This document shows, one piece after another, positions 56,470 to 64,000 of a DNA stretch of 64,000 nucleotides. The first letter of the stretch is position 1. Every line of letters begins with the position of its first letter. Below the pieces are notes generated by a model that was not told the origin of the DNA, did no database searches, and saw only the letters and a program-made list of their open reading frames with translations. The stretch is from Streptomyces sp. NBC_00271. Lineage in GTDB: Bacteria; Actinomycetota; Actinomycetes; Streptomycetales; Streptomycetaceae. The position numbers and the translations under genes were made by a program. The DNA lies in NCBI RefSeq assembly GCF_036178845.1, contig NZ_CP108070.1, positions 5,642,001 to 5,706,000 on the forward strand. The letters run 5' to 3'.

Positions 56470-56676
56470 GTGGACGGGGTGGGATACGTGATCTTCTTTC
56501 AACTGGTGTGCGTGGGAATCGAGTTCAGCGTGACGCAGCTCGTGCGGATGGAGCTCGGGCTGGTGGGTCTGGTTCTGCTGACCCTCCTTCTGGTGGGGGT
56601 CCGAGCGGGACACCCACGCCTGGCCTGGTGGTCGGCGGCCCTCTTCTTCCTGCTGACCCTTCAGATCCAGACCTGA
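56470..56676 (+). CDS. small membrane protein, module copy 1
   Basis: The 68-residue (or 62 if GTG 56488 is the start) protein has helices VIFFQLVCVGIEFSVTQLV, GLVGLVLLTLLLVGVRA and WWSAALFFLLTLQIQT. It aligns with the copies at 58532 and 59830 in length, topology and position opposite a GntR gene, but is the most diverged. Role unknown. Confidence 0.75.
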   Translation: MDGVGYVIFFQLVCVGIEFSVTQLVRMELGLVGLVLLTLLLVGVRAGHPRLAWWSAALFFLLTLQIQT

Positions 56677-56698
56677 CGTCTCCAGGGCTGCCGACGAT

Positions 56699-57436
56699 TC
56701 ACGCCTGCCCCCGAAGCACCCTCAGCACCGGCTCCAGTGAGCCCACCACGTCCTCGGCGCCCGCTTCGCGCAGGAGCTTCTCCTTGTAGGCGGTGTGGGC
56801 GTAGCCGAGGAAGGGGACGCCGGCCCGGCGGGCGGCCTCGTAGTCCGAGGGGGCGTCGCCGATCATCAGGGCGGCGGCGGGGGCCGCGCCCAGGCCGTTC
56901 AGGGCGCGGTTGAGGCAGTGCGGGTCCGGCTTGAGGTGGTGCAGGTCCTGGCCCCGGCCGTAGATGTTGGGGGCGAAGCAGTTGGTGAGATCCCGGCTCG
57001 CGAGGTAACCGGTGGCCGTGCGGGCCGAGTTGTTGGTCGCGATGGCCAGCCGTGCGCCGACGGCGCTCCAGGTCCGGATCAGCGGGTCCGCGTACGCGGT
57101 GGGCCAGGCGGACGGCACCGCCTTGAGTTCCTGCTGGGTGAGACGTTCCTCCAGCTCGCTCACCAGATCGCTGTGCGGATGGCGGCGGTGGACGGCGTAG
57201 AGGACGACCATCGGGTCCGGGTGGACCTGTTCCTCCTCGGTGAGCAGCCCCCGCAGCCCCTGCCGCTCCAGCCACTCCACCAGGTCCTTCGCCACGTCCT
57301 CCGCGGAGTGCCCCGCGAACAGCCGACAGATCGGCCCGTCGAAGTCGAAGAGCACAAAGCGAGCGCGTTCGATCACTTCCCGCAAGTTCTCGGTCTCTGC
57401 TGCCACAGGTTCAGTCTGCGCCGTATCAGAAGTCAC
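56699..57436 (-). CDS. HAD superfamily hydrolase
   Basis: The 245-residue protein starts at GTG 57436, whose G is shared with the stop TAG of the GntR gene upstream. Motifs are VLFDFDGPICRLF (I), ATNNSARTA (II), LKPDPHCLNRAL (III, Lys) and MIGDAPSDYEAARRAG (IV). The cap between I and II fits the phosphoglycolate-phosphatase/GPH-like class. It removes phosphate from a small molecule in the cytoplasm; together with the double kinase nearby it suggests a phosphorylation/dephosphorylation pathway. Substrate unknown. Confidence 0.9.
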   Translation of the reverse strand: MTSDTAQTEPVAAETENLREVIERARFVLFDFDGPICRLFAGHSAEDVAKDLVEWLERQGLRGLLTEEEQVHPDPMVVLYAVHRRHPHSDLVSELEERLTQQELKAVPSAWPTAYADPLIRTWSAVGARLAIATNNSARTATGYLASRDLTNCFAPNIYGRGQDLHHLKPDPHCLNRALNGLGAAPAAALMIGDAPSDYEAARRAGVPFLGYAHTAYKEKLLREAGAEDVVGSLEPVLRVLRGQA

Positions 57437-58317
57437 TAGGAGAGTGTCAGGTCCGTGGTGATGGTTTCCCAGAGGGCGTCGAACCACTTCTGGGATTGGT
57501 CCACGAACGCGGCGTCCCGCTGACCGGTCCGCTTCTCGAAGGAGAAGAGGAGGGAGTCCGAGCCGAGGGCGTCGTACATGTCCAGCGTCACGTCGGCCAT
57601 CTCCTCCTCGCGCCGGGTGACCATGTAGTAGGCGATCAAAGCCTCGGCGCCGTTGAGCAGGTACAGCTTGATGGGCGGGGTGAAGGGCAGGGCCCGGAAC
57701 GCCACGCGTACGTCGATGCCGTGCGAGGAGCGCAGGGCGCGCAGGTTGTGCTGGAGGACGTGGACCTGGGCGTTGCGCTGGGCGAGCCAGCGTTCGTGGA
57801 CCGGGTCGTCGTCACCGCGGCCGTCGACGGGGACCGGGAAGGCGAGGTTGATGTCCCGGGACGGGAGCAGGATACGGACGTCGATCGAATCCGGACGGAT
57901 GCGGCCCTCGTGGATCAGCCGGACCGGTTCGCCGAGCGCCAGCATCAGGGTCTCGGCGGTCAGGCAGGCCGCGTCGACCCGGACGTGCGGCGCGGAGAAC
58001 GCGTCCGCCAGCCGGGGAGCCAGTCCGACCATCGTCGTCTGCGGCTCGCCGCGGTCCGAGGCCGGCGGCTCCGCGATCCGCGGGGGGCTGCCCTTGCTGA
58101 CGTTGCTCAGCAGTCCGTCGTCCTGAAGCGCGCGCAGGGCCTGCCGGACGGTGCCCCGCTCGACACCGAACTCCTCTGCCAACTCGGCCTGAGTTGGCAG
58201 GCGGTCACCCGCCTTGAGGTCACCGGCTCGGATCCGATCCCGCAGGACGTCGGCGATCTCCTGGGGCGAGAGCCTTCTGCTGCCGTTCACTGCAACGTTC
58301 TCCTGGGTCACGACCAA
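57436..58317 (-). CDS. GntR family regulator, module copy 2
   Basis: The 293-residue protein begins MVVTQENVAVNGSRRLSPQE. The winged helix is LPTQAELAEEFGVERGTVRQALRALQDDG at residues 41-70, then the shared C-terminal domain (VRVDAACLTAETLMLALGEP, SIDVRILLPSRDINLAFPVP, LPFTPPIKLYLLNGAEALIA, YYMVTRREEEMADV). It is closely related to copy 3. The stop TAG overlaps the HAD start by one base, so both are translated together. Its small membrane partner lies divergently at 58532. Confidence 0.88.
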   Translation of the reverse strand: MVVTQENVAVNGSRRLSPQEIADVLRDRIRAGDLKAGDRLPTQAELAEEFGVERGTVRQALRALQDDGLLSNVSKGSPPRIAEPPASDRGEPQTTMVGLAPRLADAFSAPHVRVDAACLTAETLMLALGEPVRLIHEGRIRPDSIDVRILLPSRDINLAFPVPVDGRGDDDPVHERWLAQRNAQVHVLQHNLRALRSSHGIDVRVAFRALPFTPPIKLYLLNGAEALIAYYMVTRREEEMADVTLDMYDALGSDSLLFSFEKRTGQRDAAFVDQSQKWFDALWETITTDLTLS

Positions 58318-58398
58318 ACGCTACAACTCTCATCCATCTACGGGGAGTTGTTTGAAAGTTGTTTATGACTAGTAGCCAAGTGGGGACAACTTAATCAG

Positions 58399-58425
58399 AG
58401 TTGGTCACCAACTTGGCCAAGTTGG
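58399..58425. promoter_or_regulatory. overlapping CCAACT palindromes, module 2 operator
   Basis: AGTTGGTCACCAACT (58399-58413) and CCAACTTGGCCAAGTTGG (58408-58425) are both perfect palindromes and overlap by 6 bases. More AGTTG/CAACT half sites surround them (58320-58440). They sit between GntR copy 2 and its small membrane protein. Confidence 0.75.
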
Positions 58426-58531
58426 CGGAAGTTTTGCCTCCCCCACCCGAGTCCGTCACCGACTCACCCGGTCTCACCCTCGCACACCCCAGAGGAACCA
58501 CCACGCCACAGTAGAAACAGGAGAACCGCCC

Positions 58532-58720
58532 ATGCCCGCCATAGCCCTTCTCTCCGCCCTCTTCGTCGTCGGCTTCGACCAGTTCGTGCAGTGGCAGTAC
58601 GGCACGACAGGCGTCATCGGCCTGCTGCTCCTCACCATCGGAATCAAGGCCAAGAGCCCCACCTGCAGCTCCATCGGCGCGGTCGTCCTCGCCCTGATGG
58701 TCGCGGGTCCTGCCCTGTGA
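58532..58720 (+). CDS. small membrane protein, module copy 2
   Basis: The 62-residue protein starts MPAIALLSALFVVGFDQFVQ, then YGTTGVIGLLLLTIGIKAKS and SIGAVVLALMVAGPAL. Nearly the same layout as copy 3 (MPLIALAVAALAIGFEQLIQ). ATG has ACAGGAGAACC upstream. Three short hydrophobic stretches suggest it is a membrane peptide. Function unknown. Confidence 0.8.
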   Translation: MPAIALLSALFVVGFDQFVQWQYGTTGVIGLLLLTIGIKAKSPTCSSIGAVVLALMVAGPAL

Positions 58721-58738
58721 CGTGCAGAGGAGAGTCGG

Positions 58739-59659
58739 TCAGCTCGAGAGCATCAGCTTCGAGCTGATGGTCTCCCACAGCGCGTTGAACCAGAGGTGGG
58801 ACTGCTCCACGAACGTGGTGTCCCGCAGCCCGGTCCCCTGCGCGAAGGGGAACAGCATGGACTGGGTGCCCTGGACGTCGTACATCTCCAGGTACTCGTG
58901 GTCCACTTCCTCCTCGCGCCTGGTCAGCGTGTAGTAGGCGAAGAGTGCCTCGACCCCGTTGAGCAGGTACAACTTCACCGGCGGGGTGAAGGGAAGCGCG
59001 CGGAAGGTGACGTTGACGTCGATGCCGTGCGTGGCGCGCAGGGCGAGCAGGTTGTGGCGCAGCACCTGGCCCTGGGCGTTGCGGTTGGTCAGCCAGCTGC
59101 GCTGGAGCCGGCCGGCCGTCGAGGCGTCCACCGGTGCGTCCACCGGCGCGGGAAAGGCGAGGTCGATGTCACTGCTGGGAAGCAGCACGCGGACGTCCAC
59201 CCTGGCCGGTTTTATTCGGCCCGCGTGAATTTGCCGGAGGGGTTCGCCCATGGCAAGGGTGAGCGAGATCGACGTCAGGCACAGCGCGTCGATCTCCACG
59301 TGCGGCGCTTCGAAGGCGGCCGTGATCCGGCCGCCGAGTGCCACCGTGGTGGGTTGCGGTGAGGCTTCCGGGCCGGTCAGAGCCCGTCCCAGGGTGTCGG
59401 CGACGGTCGCCGGGCTCCCTTTGGACACGTTGACGAGCAGATGTTCCGACTGCAGGATGCGCAGCGCCTGCCGGACCGCCCCGCGTTCGACACCGAACTC
59501 GACGGCCAGCTTGGCCTGCGTGGGCATGCGCTGCCCCGGCCTCAGCTGGCCGGACCTGATCCGGCTACGCAGCTCGTCGGCCACCTCACGGTGTGACCTC
59601 TGTGGCCGTGGTGACCTGTTCCGTCCATTGACGGAGGCGTGTTCCGGTTCCACGACCAA
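58739..59659 (-). CDS. GntR family regulator, module copy 3
   Basis: The 306-residue protein begins MVVEPEHASVNGRNRSPRPQ. The winged helix is MPTQAKLAVEFGVERGAVRQALRILQSEH, and the shared effector domain is VEIDALCLTSISLTLAMGEP, RVDVRVLLPSSDIDLAFPAP, LPFTPPVKLYLLNGVEALFA, YYTLTRREEEVDH. It is a recent paralogue of copy 2. It converges with small membrane protein 2 (18 bases between stops) and is divergent from small membrane protein 3. Confidence 0.88.
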   Translation of the reverse strand: MVVEPEHASVNGRNRSPRPQRSHREVADELRSRIRSGQLRPGQRMPTQAKLAVEFGVERGAVRQALRILQSEHLLVNVSKGSPATVADTLGRALTGPEASPQPTTVALGGRITAAFEAPHVEIDALCLTSISLTLAMGEPLRQIHAGRIKPARVDVRVLLPSSDIDLAFPAPVDAPVDASTAGRLQRSWLTNRNAQGQVLRHNLLALRATHGIDVNVTFRALPFTPPVKLYLLNGVEALFAYYTLTRREEEVDHEYLEMYDVQGTQSMLFPFAQGTGLRDTTFVEQSHLWFNALWETISSKLMLSS

Positions 59660-59740
59660 ACACTACAACTTCGCGCCATCTTTGGGCAGTTGCGGGATAG
59701 GTGGTTATGAGTCGACCCAACGCGGAGATAAGTATGAGTG

Positions 59741-59755
59741 AGTTGGTTGCCAACT
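59741..59755. promoter_or_regulatory. AGTTGG-TTG-CCAACT operator, module 3
   Basis: Inverted repeat between GntR copy 3 and its small membrane protein. It matches the module 2 site at 12 of 15 bases or better, and further GTTG/CAAC half sites flank it (59667-59765). Confidence 0.75.
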
Positions 59756-59829
59756 TACGCAACATGGTCACACTTCCCGAGGGTTGGCCGCCAGAGTCGT
59801 CCTCCCCAGGATCTCAAGGAGGGAACGTC

Positions 59830-60015
59830 ATGCCGCTCATCGCCCTCGCCGTCGCCGCCCTCGCCATCGGATTCGAGCAACTCATCCAGTGGAAGTACGG
59901 GCCGCTGGGCATCATCGCGTTCGTCGCGCTGTCTGTCGGCCTCAAGGCCAAGAACACCACCATCAGCGGCATCGGAGCCGTCCTGCTCGTGATGCTGCTC
60001 GCCCAGTCCGGCTGA
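59830..60015 (+). CDS. small membrane protein, module copy 3
   Basis: The 61-residue protein starts at ATG 59830, GGAGGGAACGTC upstream (a longer in-frame start at 59701 is unsupported). It reads MPLIALAVAALAIGFEQLIQ, YGPLGIIAFVALSVGLKAKN, GIGAVLLVMLLAQSG, paralogous to copy 2. Function unknown. Confidence 0.8.
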   Translation: MPLIALAVAALAIGFEQLIQWKYGPLGIIAFVALSVGLKAKNTTISGIGAVLLVMLLAQSG

Positions 60016-60048
60016 TCGGACGCCACCGTCCGGCAGTCCGGCTGACCG

Positions 60049-60070
60049 GGCTCCCCTCCGGAGGGGAGCC
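60049..60070. terminator. terminator after small membrane protein 3
   Basis: GGCTCCCCTCC followed by GGAGGGGAGCC is a perfect 22-base hairpin-forming palindrome, 33 bases after the stop. Confidence 0.75.
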
Positions 60071-60204
60071 GGGAGCTCGGTCAGTCCGTACCACGCACCA
60101 CCGCACCATCGAAGAACCACACAACCGCACCACCGCACGGCTACGGATGCAGTGCACCACCACTCACCGACAAAACCGGAAGGAGCACCACACCAGCCTT
60201 TCAG

Positions 60205-60245
60205 GCCGCACCATTCGGAATCGGAATCGGAATCAGCATCGGAAT
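60205..60245. repeat. CGGAAT hexamer repeats
   Basis: At about 60211-60250 the phrase CGGAATCGGAATCGGAATCA and a further TCGGAATCAG are repeated, just downstream of the stop of the Eis gene. Confidence 0.7.
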
Positions 60246-61537
60246 CAGAAGATGTCCGGGCACCACGGTCGCCTGGACGTGCGGAGCAGGGCGTCGGCGA
60301 CGACGGCGGCGCCCTCTCGTTCTTCACACACCCGCCCGAGCGCGGCGAGCCGCACCGCCGACTCGTTGCCCAGCCACAGGGCCGCCAACTCACCCACGTT
60401 CAGGGTGAGATCGGCGGTCATCGTGGTCGGTGCGCAGGTCGCCCCGTCGGGTCCGGCCTCCAAGCGGTAGCGCCCGGCGGACAGTCCGTCCCCGTCGGTG
60501 ACGTCCAGGACCAAGGTCGCGGACCCCTCGTACGTACGCGCCTCCAGGGCCCGTACGACGTCCAGGATCCGCACCCACAGCCAGTCCGCCTGGGTCGTGA
60601 TGCGGGCGGCGCGCGGATCGGGCAGGAAGTGCGGGAGCAGGTCGTCGGGAGCCCGCCAGCCGGTCTTGACGTGGGCGATCCAGTCGATCGAGCAGAGGTA
60701 CCGCCACAGGGCGCGTTCGGCCGCCGGGGTCACCGTGATCAGCCAGTTCACTTCCGCCGTGTTCAGCGGTTGCTTGACGTCGCCCCAGTTGTCGTCCGAC
60801 TCGTACGAGACCAGGCCCTCGACCTCGCCGGTCGCCGAGCGGTACACGGCGTAGAAGGGCTCCTTCCAGGGATCGCCGCTCAGACTCAGTACGCCGGTGT
60901 TGATCTGCCACCAGTGCTCGTCGCGGCTGACCGCGCCCGGCTGGGTGCGACGGAGGCGGTCGTGCAGGTCCGGGCCGAGCTTGCGTACGTCCTCGCCGTC
61001 CACCAGGTCGATACGGGCGCCGTCGGTCGGCCCGGACCAGCGGGGGTCCAGGCCCGACCTGGAGACGTCGATGGTCCACTCGGTGGCGGTGGTGGCCTGG
61101 CCGAAGCCGTACCGCCCGTAGATCGGGTACTCCGCGGCGATGAGGGTGGCGACCACGTCGCCGCGGTCCTTCGCCGCGGTGAGGTCGGTGGCCATCATGC
61201 GGGTGAGGAGGCCGCGTCGGCGGTGGGTGGGGGCGACGGAGACGTTGGTGATGGCGTCGGCGGGGACGGGGGTGCCGCCGACGGTGGTGAGCTGCTGCGG
61301 GAACGATCGGAAGGTGGCGACGATGGGGGTCCCCCCGCTCGAGCGAAGTCGAGAGTGGGGGAGGTCGGTGTCGAATGCGCCGAGGGTCCGCTCGAGGAGG
61401 ATGCGCGAACCGCGGTTGGTGATCTCCTCGTCCGATACGGCCGGGGAGCGTAGGAACCCCGTGTTCAGCGCGCGGATCCAGGCCGGGATCTCGGTCTCTG
61501 TGATCGTTCGTACGTCGATTTCTTCGCGACGGCTCAT
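60245..61537 (-). CDS. Eis-type GNAT N-acetyltransferase
   Basis: The 430-residue protein has the three-domain Eis layout: N-terminal GNAT with acetyl-CoA loop [17 protein letters not shown] near 105, a second GNAT-like domain ([20 protein letters not shown]), a sterol-carrier-like domain, and a C-terminal Phe after PWCPDIF, whose free carboxylate is catalytic in Eis. Family members acetylate aminoglycosides or protein lysines. A foreign 12-residue stretch, [12 protein letters not shown] (about residues 58-70), is encoded by a copy of a dispersed DNA repeat; it lies before VATFRSF in the first domain. The start is ATG 61537. Confidence 0.88.
   Translation of the reverse strand: MSRREEIDVRTITETEIPAWIRALNTGFLRSPAVSDEEITNRGSRILLERTLGAFDTDLPHSRLRSSGGTPIVATFRSFPQQLTTVGGTPVPADAITNVSVAPTHRRRGLLTRMMATDLTAAKDRGDVVATLIAAEYPIYGRYGFGQATTATEWTIDVSRSGLDPRWSGPTDGARIDLVDGEDVRKLGPDLHDRLRRTQPGAVSRDEHWWQINTGVLSLSGDPWKEPFYAVYRSATGEVEGLVSYESDDNWGDVKQPLNTAEVNWLITVTPAAERALWRYLCSIDWIAHVKTGWRAPDDLLPHFLPDPRAARITTQADWLWVRILDVVRALEARTYEGSATLVLDVTDGDGLSAGRYRLEAGPDGATCAPTTMTADLTLNVGELAALWLGNESAVRLAALGRVCEEREGAAVVADALLRTSRRPWCPDIF
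61328..61366. repeat. dispersed GCTCGAGCGAAG repeat inserted in the Eis-type gene
   Basis: The core GCTCGAGCGAAGTCGAGAG (61337-61355) lies inside CCCCCC...GTGGGGGAG arms, forming a hairpin. It is the same element as 21255-21273 (one base different). It adds [10 protein letters not shown] to the protein without breaking the frame. Confidence 0.8.
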
Positions 61538-61559
61538 GGGGGCACGCTAGGACGCCGAA

Positions 61560-61923
61560 CACACCCCTGTCGCACCGTTTTCGCCCCCGCCGCCCCTACC
61601 CGTCCCATCCACACCTGGGGGCTCCGCCCCCAGACCCCCGGGTGGGTTCGTCGGCTGCGGGCCGGTGGGGGTTGCTCGCGCAGTTCCCCGCGCCCCTGAG
61701 GCGGGGGGCTGCGCCCCCGGCCCCCCGATCGGCCTGAACGGCCTCGTCCTCAAACGCCGGACGGGCTGAAAGATGCGCGCCAGCGCCCTTGAGGGGCGCG
61801 GGGAACTGCGCGACCAGCCCCCACCCACCCGCAGTCAAAAGGACGGCCTACGGGGTCCGGGGCGGAGCCCCTGGGATGGGACGGGTAGGGGCGGCGGGGG
61901 CGAGGAACGTTTGAGGGGCGGGC
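61560..61923. repeat. large Streptomyces intergenic palindromic repeat
   Basis: This 360-base non-coding stretch consists of nested inverted repeats. GGTGGGGGTTGCTCGCGCAG and downstream (about 61661-61699) pair with CTGCGCGACCAGCCCCCACC (about 61789-61828). GGGGGCTCCGCCCCC-type hairpins occur at both ends. Similar GGCGCGGGGAACTGCGCGAC units are common between Streptomyces genes. It separates the Eis-type and asparaginase genes, which are on the same strand. Confidence 0.8.
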
Positions 61924-62901
61924 TTAGAACACCGCCCGGATCTCGCCGACCTCGACGCCTCCGCCCGTCAGGGGGGAGTGGCCGATTTTGGAGAGGATGG
62001 GGGATTGCGTGCCCAGGAGGGACAGGGCGCGGGCGAGGACGGGGCCGAGTGCTCGGGTGGCGCCGTCGTCGATCTTGAAGGCGAGGGCCCTGCCGTCGGG
62101 GAGGGCCACCGCCTGGACGGCCTCCGCGCCCATCTTGGAGAGGGCACCCGGTATCTCCCGCATGAGCCAGGTGTCGGGACGGCGCGTACCGGCGACGTAC
62201 TCGGGGTGGGCACGCATCGCGTCGGCGACACGGCGTTCGGCGGAGCCGGGGGCGGCGAGGACGAAGGACCGGAAGGCACGGGCAAGGCCTGTGAGGCTGA
62301 TCGCCATCAGCGGCGCGCCGCAGCCGTCCGTACCGACCGCCGCCACCGACTCCCCCGCCGCCTCCTCGACCACCGTGTGGATGAGCTGCTGGAGCGGATG
62401 CCCGGGGTCCAGGTAGGAGTCCAGGGGCCAGCCTCGCAGCGCGCACACCGCGAGCATCGCCGCGTGCTTGCCGGAGCAGTTCATGGTGACCCGGTCACGG
62501 ACCGCGCCCCCGGCGAGATACGTCTCCGCCTCCGCCGGGTCCAGCGGCAGATCCGGCGGGCACTGCAACTGCCCGGCGTCCAGCCCGTGCTCGGCCAGCA
62601 TCTTCTGGACGAGATCGCGGTGGAAGGCCTCCCCGGAGTGGCTGGCGGCGGCGAGAGCCAGCCGTTCACCGGCCAGGTCAAGGCCCGCCCGCAGCACACC
62701 CGCCGCCTGCATCGGCTTGTTCGACGAGCGCGGGAAGACCGGCGCGGTCACCTCGCCCAGCGCCAGCTCGACCGACCCGTCCGCGGCCAGCAGCACCAGG
62801 CTGCCCCGATGCCGCCCCTCGACGAATCCCGAACGGACGACCTCGGCGAGAACAGGCGGTATGAAGGGGTCTGCGGGTACGGCGGGAGCGGCGGCGGACA
62901 T
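61924..62901 (-). CDS. asparaginase (type II, PF06089-like)
   Basis: The 325-residue protein starts at ATG 62901 (MSAAAPAVPADPFIPPVLAE). It contains EGRHRGSLVLLAADGSVELA, FPRSSNKPMQA, NCSGKHAAMLAVCALRGWP and VGTDGCGAPLMAISLTGLA, the conserved serine-like blocks of the bacterial asparaginase II family. It releases ammonia from L-asparagine. A 5'-extended frame to 63144 is GC-rich shadow. No signal peptide. GGAAGG is 11 bases before the ATG. Confidence 0.88.
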   Translation of the reverse strand: MSAAAPAVPADPFIPPVLAEVVRSGFVEGRHRGSLVLLAADGSVELALGEVTAPVFPRSSNKPMQAAGVLRAGLDLAGERLALAAASHSGEAFHRDLVQKMLAEHGLDAGQLQCPPDLPLDPAEAETYLAGGAVRDRVTMNCSGKHAAMLAVCALRGWPLDSYLDPGHPLQQLIHTVVEEAAGESVAAVGTDGCGAPLMAISLTGLARAFRSFVLAAPGSAERRVADAMRAHPEYVAGTRRPDTWLMREIPGALSKMGAEAVQAVALPDGRALAFKIDDGATRALGPVLARALSLLGTQSPILSKIGHSPLTGGGVEVGEIRAVF

Positions 62902-63140
62902 CGGCGGTGGCCTTCCATGACAGGGACCCGCCCGGTGATCGAACCGCGGCGCCGTACGGGAGGTCCCCCGATGGCGTGTCCCCGGCCGAGCCCCACGACC
63001 GCGACCCGGGCCGTTCCCGGGCGCGGCCGCCGCGACCGCGGAACCGGGCGCGGCCATGGGGCCCGGCCCCGGATGTCCCGGACCGCCGGCGCCGCCACAG
63101 CCGTCGCACGCACCCCCCGGGATCGCCGGGGGCCACCGCG

Positions 63141-63860
63141 TCACATGAGCAGGTCGTCTACTTGTGCTTCCCCATCACGGTACCTGCGGGCGATCTCGGC
63201 GCTGCAATCGTCGGCGGTGCGCTGCAGGTGCTGGCGCCGCCGGGAGACCTGCTGCTCGTAGCGCACCAGCCGTCCCATCCCCGCGCCGAGCTCGTCGTCC
63301 GTACGTGCCTCCAGGTCCGACAGCTCCACCTCGGCGAGCATGTCCGCGGCGAGCCGCCGGTACTCCTCGCCGTACGGTGTGCCCACCGTCACATGGCGGG
63401 CCGACGAACGGTGCCGGGCGGGCGCGTCCGTCAGGATCTCCGCGAGCCGGTCGACGACCGACGCCCCGCCGGAGCCGGAACCCGCCCCCCTCCCCCCGGC
63501 CGCGCGCAGCCCCGGACTCGTTCCCAGGCCCGAGACGAGCGGCGCTCCCGACGTCGCGGAGGGCGCCCGCAGTCCCCCGCGGCGCGCCAGCTCCGCCCGC
63601 AGGATGTCGATGCGCCCCTGGAGCAGCCGCCGCACATAGCTGAGGTCGGCCTCGTCGCGCTGCGCGTCGCGCCGCAGGGTCCGCAGCTCGGGCAGCCGCA
63701 GCAGGGGCAGATCGGGCGCGGGCAGGTCCGGGTGCAGCGGGCTGTCGGTGCGCTGCACGGGAGGACGATGAACCCCCGAACGACCGCCTCCCGCCCGCGG
63801 ACTCGTACGGGTCAACGACACAGCCCCGGGCGGCTGCTGCCCGGTACTCGGTGTGCTCAT
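63141..63860 (-). CDS. rsiG: RsiG, c-di-GMP-dependent anti-sigma factor for WhiG
   Basis: The 239-residue helical protein carries two copies of the c-di-GMP motif E-x3-S-x2-R-x3-Q-x3-D: EADLSYVRRLLQGRID and EQQVSRRRQHLQRTAD. Between them is a Gly/Ser-rich loop. In Streptomyces RsiG with bound c-di-GMP holds sigma-WhiG inactive, delaying spore formation. It starts at ATG 63860 (MSTPSTGQQPPG) and ends DDLLM. This is a core development gene that fixes the organism call. Confidence 0.92.
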   Translation of the reverse strand: MSTPSTGQQPPGAVSLTRTSPRAGGGRSGVHRPPVQRTDSPLHPDLPAPDLPLLRLPELRTLRRDAQRDEADLSYVRRLLQGRIDILRAELARRGGLRAPSATSGAPLVSGLGTSPGLRAAGGRGAGSGSGGASVVDRLAEILTDAPARHRSSARHVTVGTPYGEEYRRLAADMLAEVELSDLEARTDDELGAGMGRLVRYEQQVSRRRQHLQRTADDCSAEIARRYRDGEAQVDDLLM

Positions 63861-64000
63861 GTGCCTCTACCGTCCCCTCGACCGGCGCGGTCCACCCCAC
63901 GGTTGCACCGCAACACACGCATCGTGCCACCCCAAGTGGCCGCTATGTGACCGAGTGCCCCCGATCGGCCCCAGATGGGGGGGTAAGGAGCAAAAAGAAA
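63861..64000. other. rsiG upstream region at window end
   Basis: No gene is seen in these 140 bases. It holds the rsiG promoter and AT-richer DNA at the extreme end (GGAGCAAAAAGAAA). Confidence 0.4.

Overview
This 64 kb window is high-GC actinobacterial DNA, almost certainly a Streptomyces chromosome core region. Indicators are GTG/TTG starts, a MsiK sugar ATPase, mycothiol synthesis (MshA), a two-motif RsiG, RegX3/SenX3-PhoU and many twin-arginine or lipobox exports. From memory the gene order (phoU, regX3/senX3, carD, ispD/ispF, cysS, rlmB, msiK) matches the S. coelicolor SCO42xx region; I could not check this by search.

Region 1 (1-12.2 kb, accessory): after a truncated aminoglycoside/hydroxyurea-type kinase comes a peptide-modification and conflict-type locus. 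Two HExxH (alpha-ketoglutarate-type) peptide hydroxylase genes each sit directly behind a tiny precursor-like gene (2471-2641 minus, 4378-4560 plus). Between them lie a trypco2 gene and a trypsin-like protease whose C-terminal domain resembles the N-terminal domain of the VMAP-C protein at 10718-12190. A 1333-residue NB-ARC/TPR protein (FxsT type) completes the locus. No radical SAM gene is visible.

Region 2 (12.2-26.4 kb, core): tRNA-Thr, msiK, a nucleotidyltransferase, a DoxX protein, rlmB, cysS, ispF-ispD, carD, a lipoprotein, then phoP(regX3)-phoR(senX3) divergent from phoU with a PHO-box-like repeat between them.

Region 3 (26.4-32.5 kb, variable): a Cys-rich 50-residue peptide behind strong palindromes, small secreted proteins, a cupin, a lipoprotein, then a decayed island. 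The island holds a frameshifted zinc-ribbon gene, an AT-richer secreted peptide followed by a two-TM peptide (bacteriocin/immunity-like), pieces of two transposases, heptamer repeats and a long hairpin. It ends at the 3' end of gpmA.

Region 4 (32.5-45.9 kb, core): gpmA, an MFS carrier, DUF2000/AraC, a Tat-exported beta-helix protein, YbjN, mshA, a methyltransferase, an NlpC/P60 hydrolase, a REC-PP2C phosphatase, DUF2516, an HbhA-like protein and an XRE regulator with a palindromic operator.

Region 5 (45.9-52.9 kb): a rifamycin-defence neighbourhood with a Rox-type monooxygenase behind a 19-bp rifamycin-associated element and a HelR-like RNA-polymerase recycling ATPase. It also has an F420/hemerythrin fusion and a TetR/quinone-oxidoreductase pair.

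Region 6 (52.9-60.1 kb): a double-kinase fusion, a HAD phosphatase, and three copies of a divergent GntR-regulator/small-membrane-protein module with CCAA/TTGG palindromes between the partners.

Region 7 (60.1-64 kb): an Eis-type acetyltransferase carrying a dispersed-repeat insertion, a large intergenic repeat, an asparaginase, and rsiG, the c-di-GMP-dependent anti-sigma factor for WhiG.
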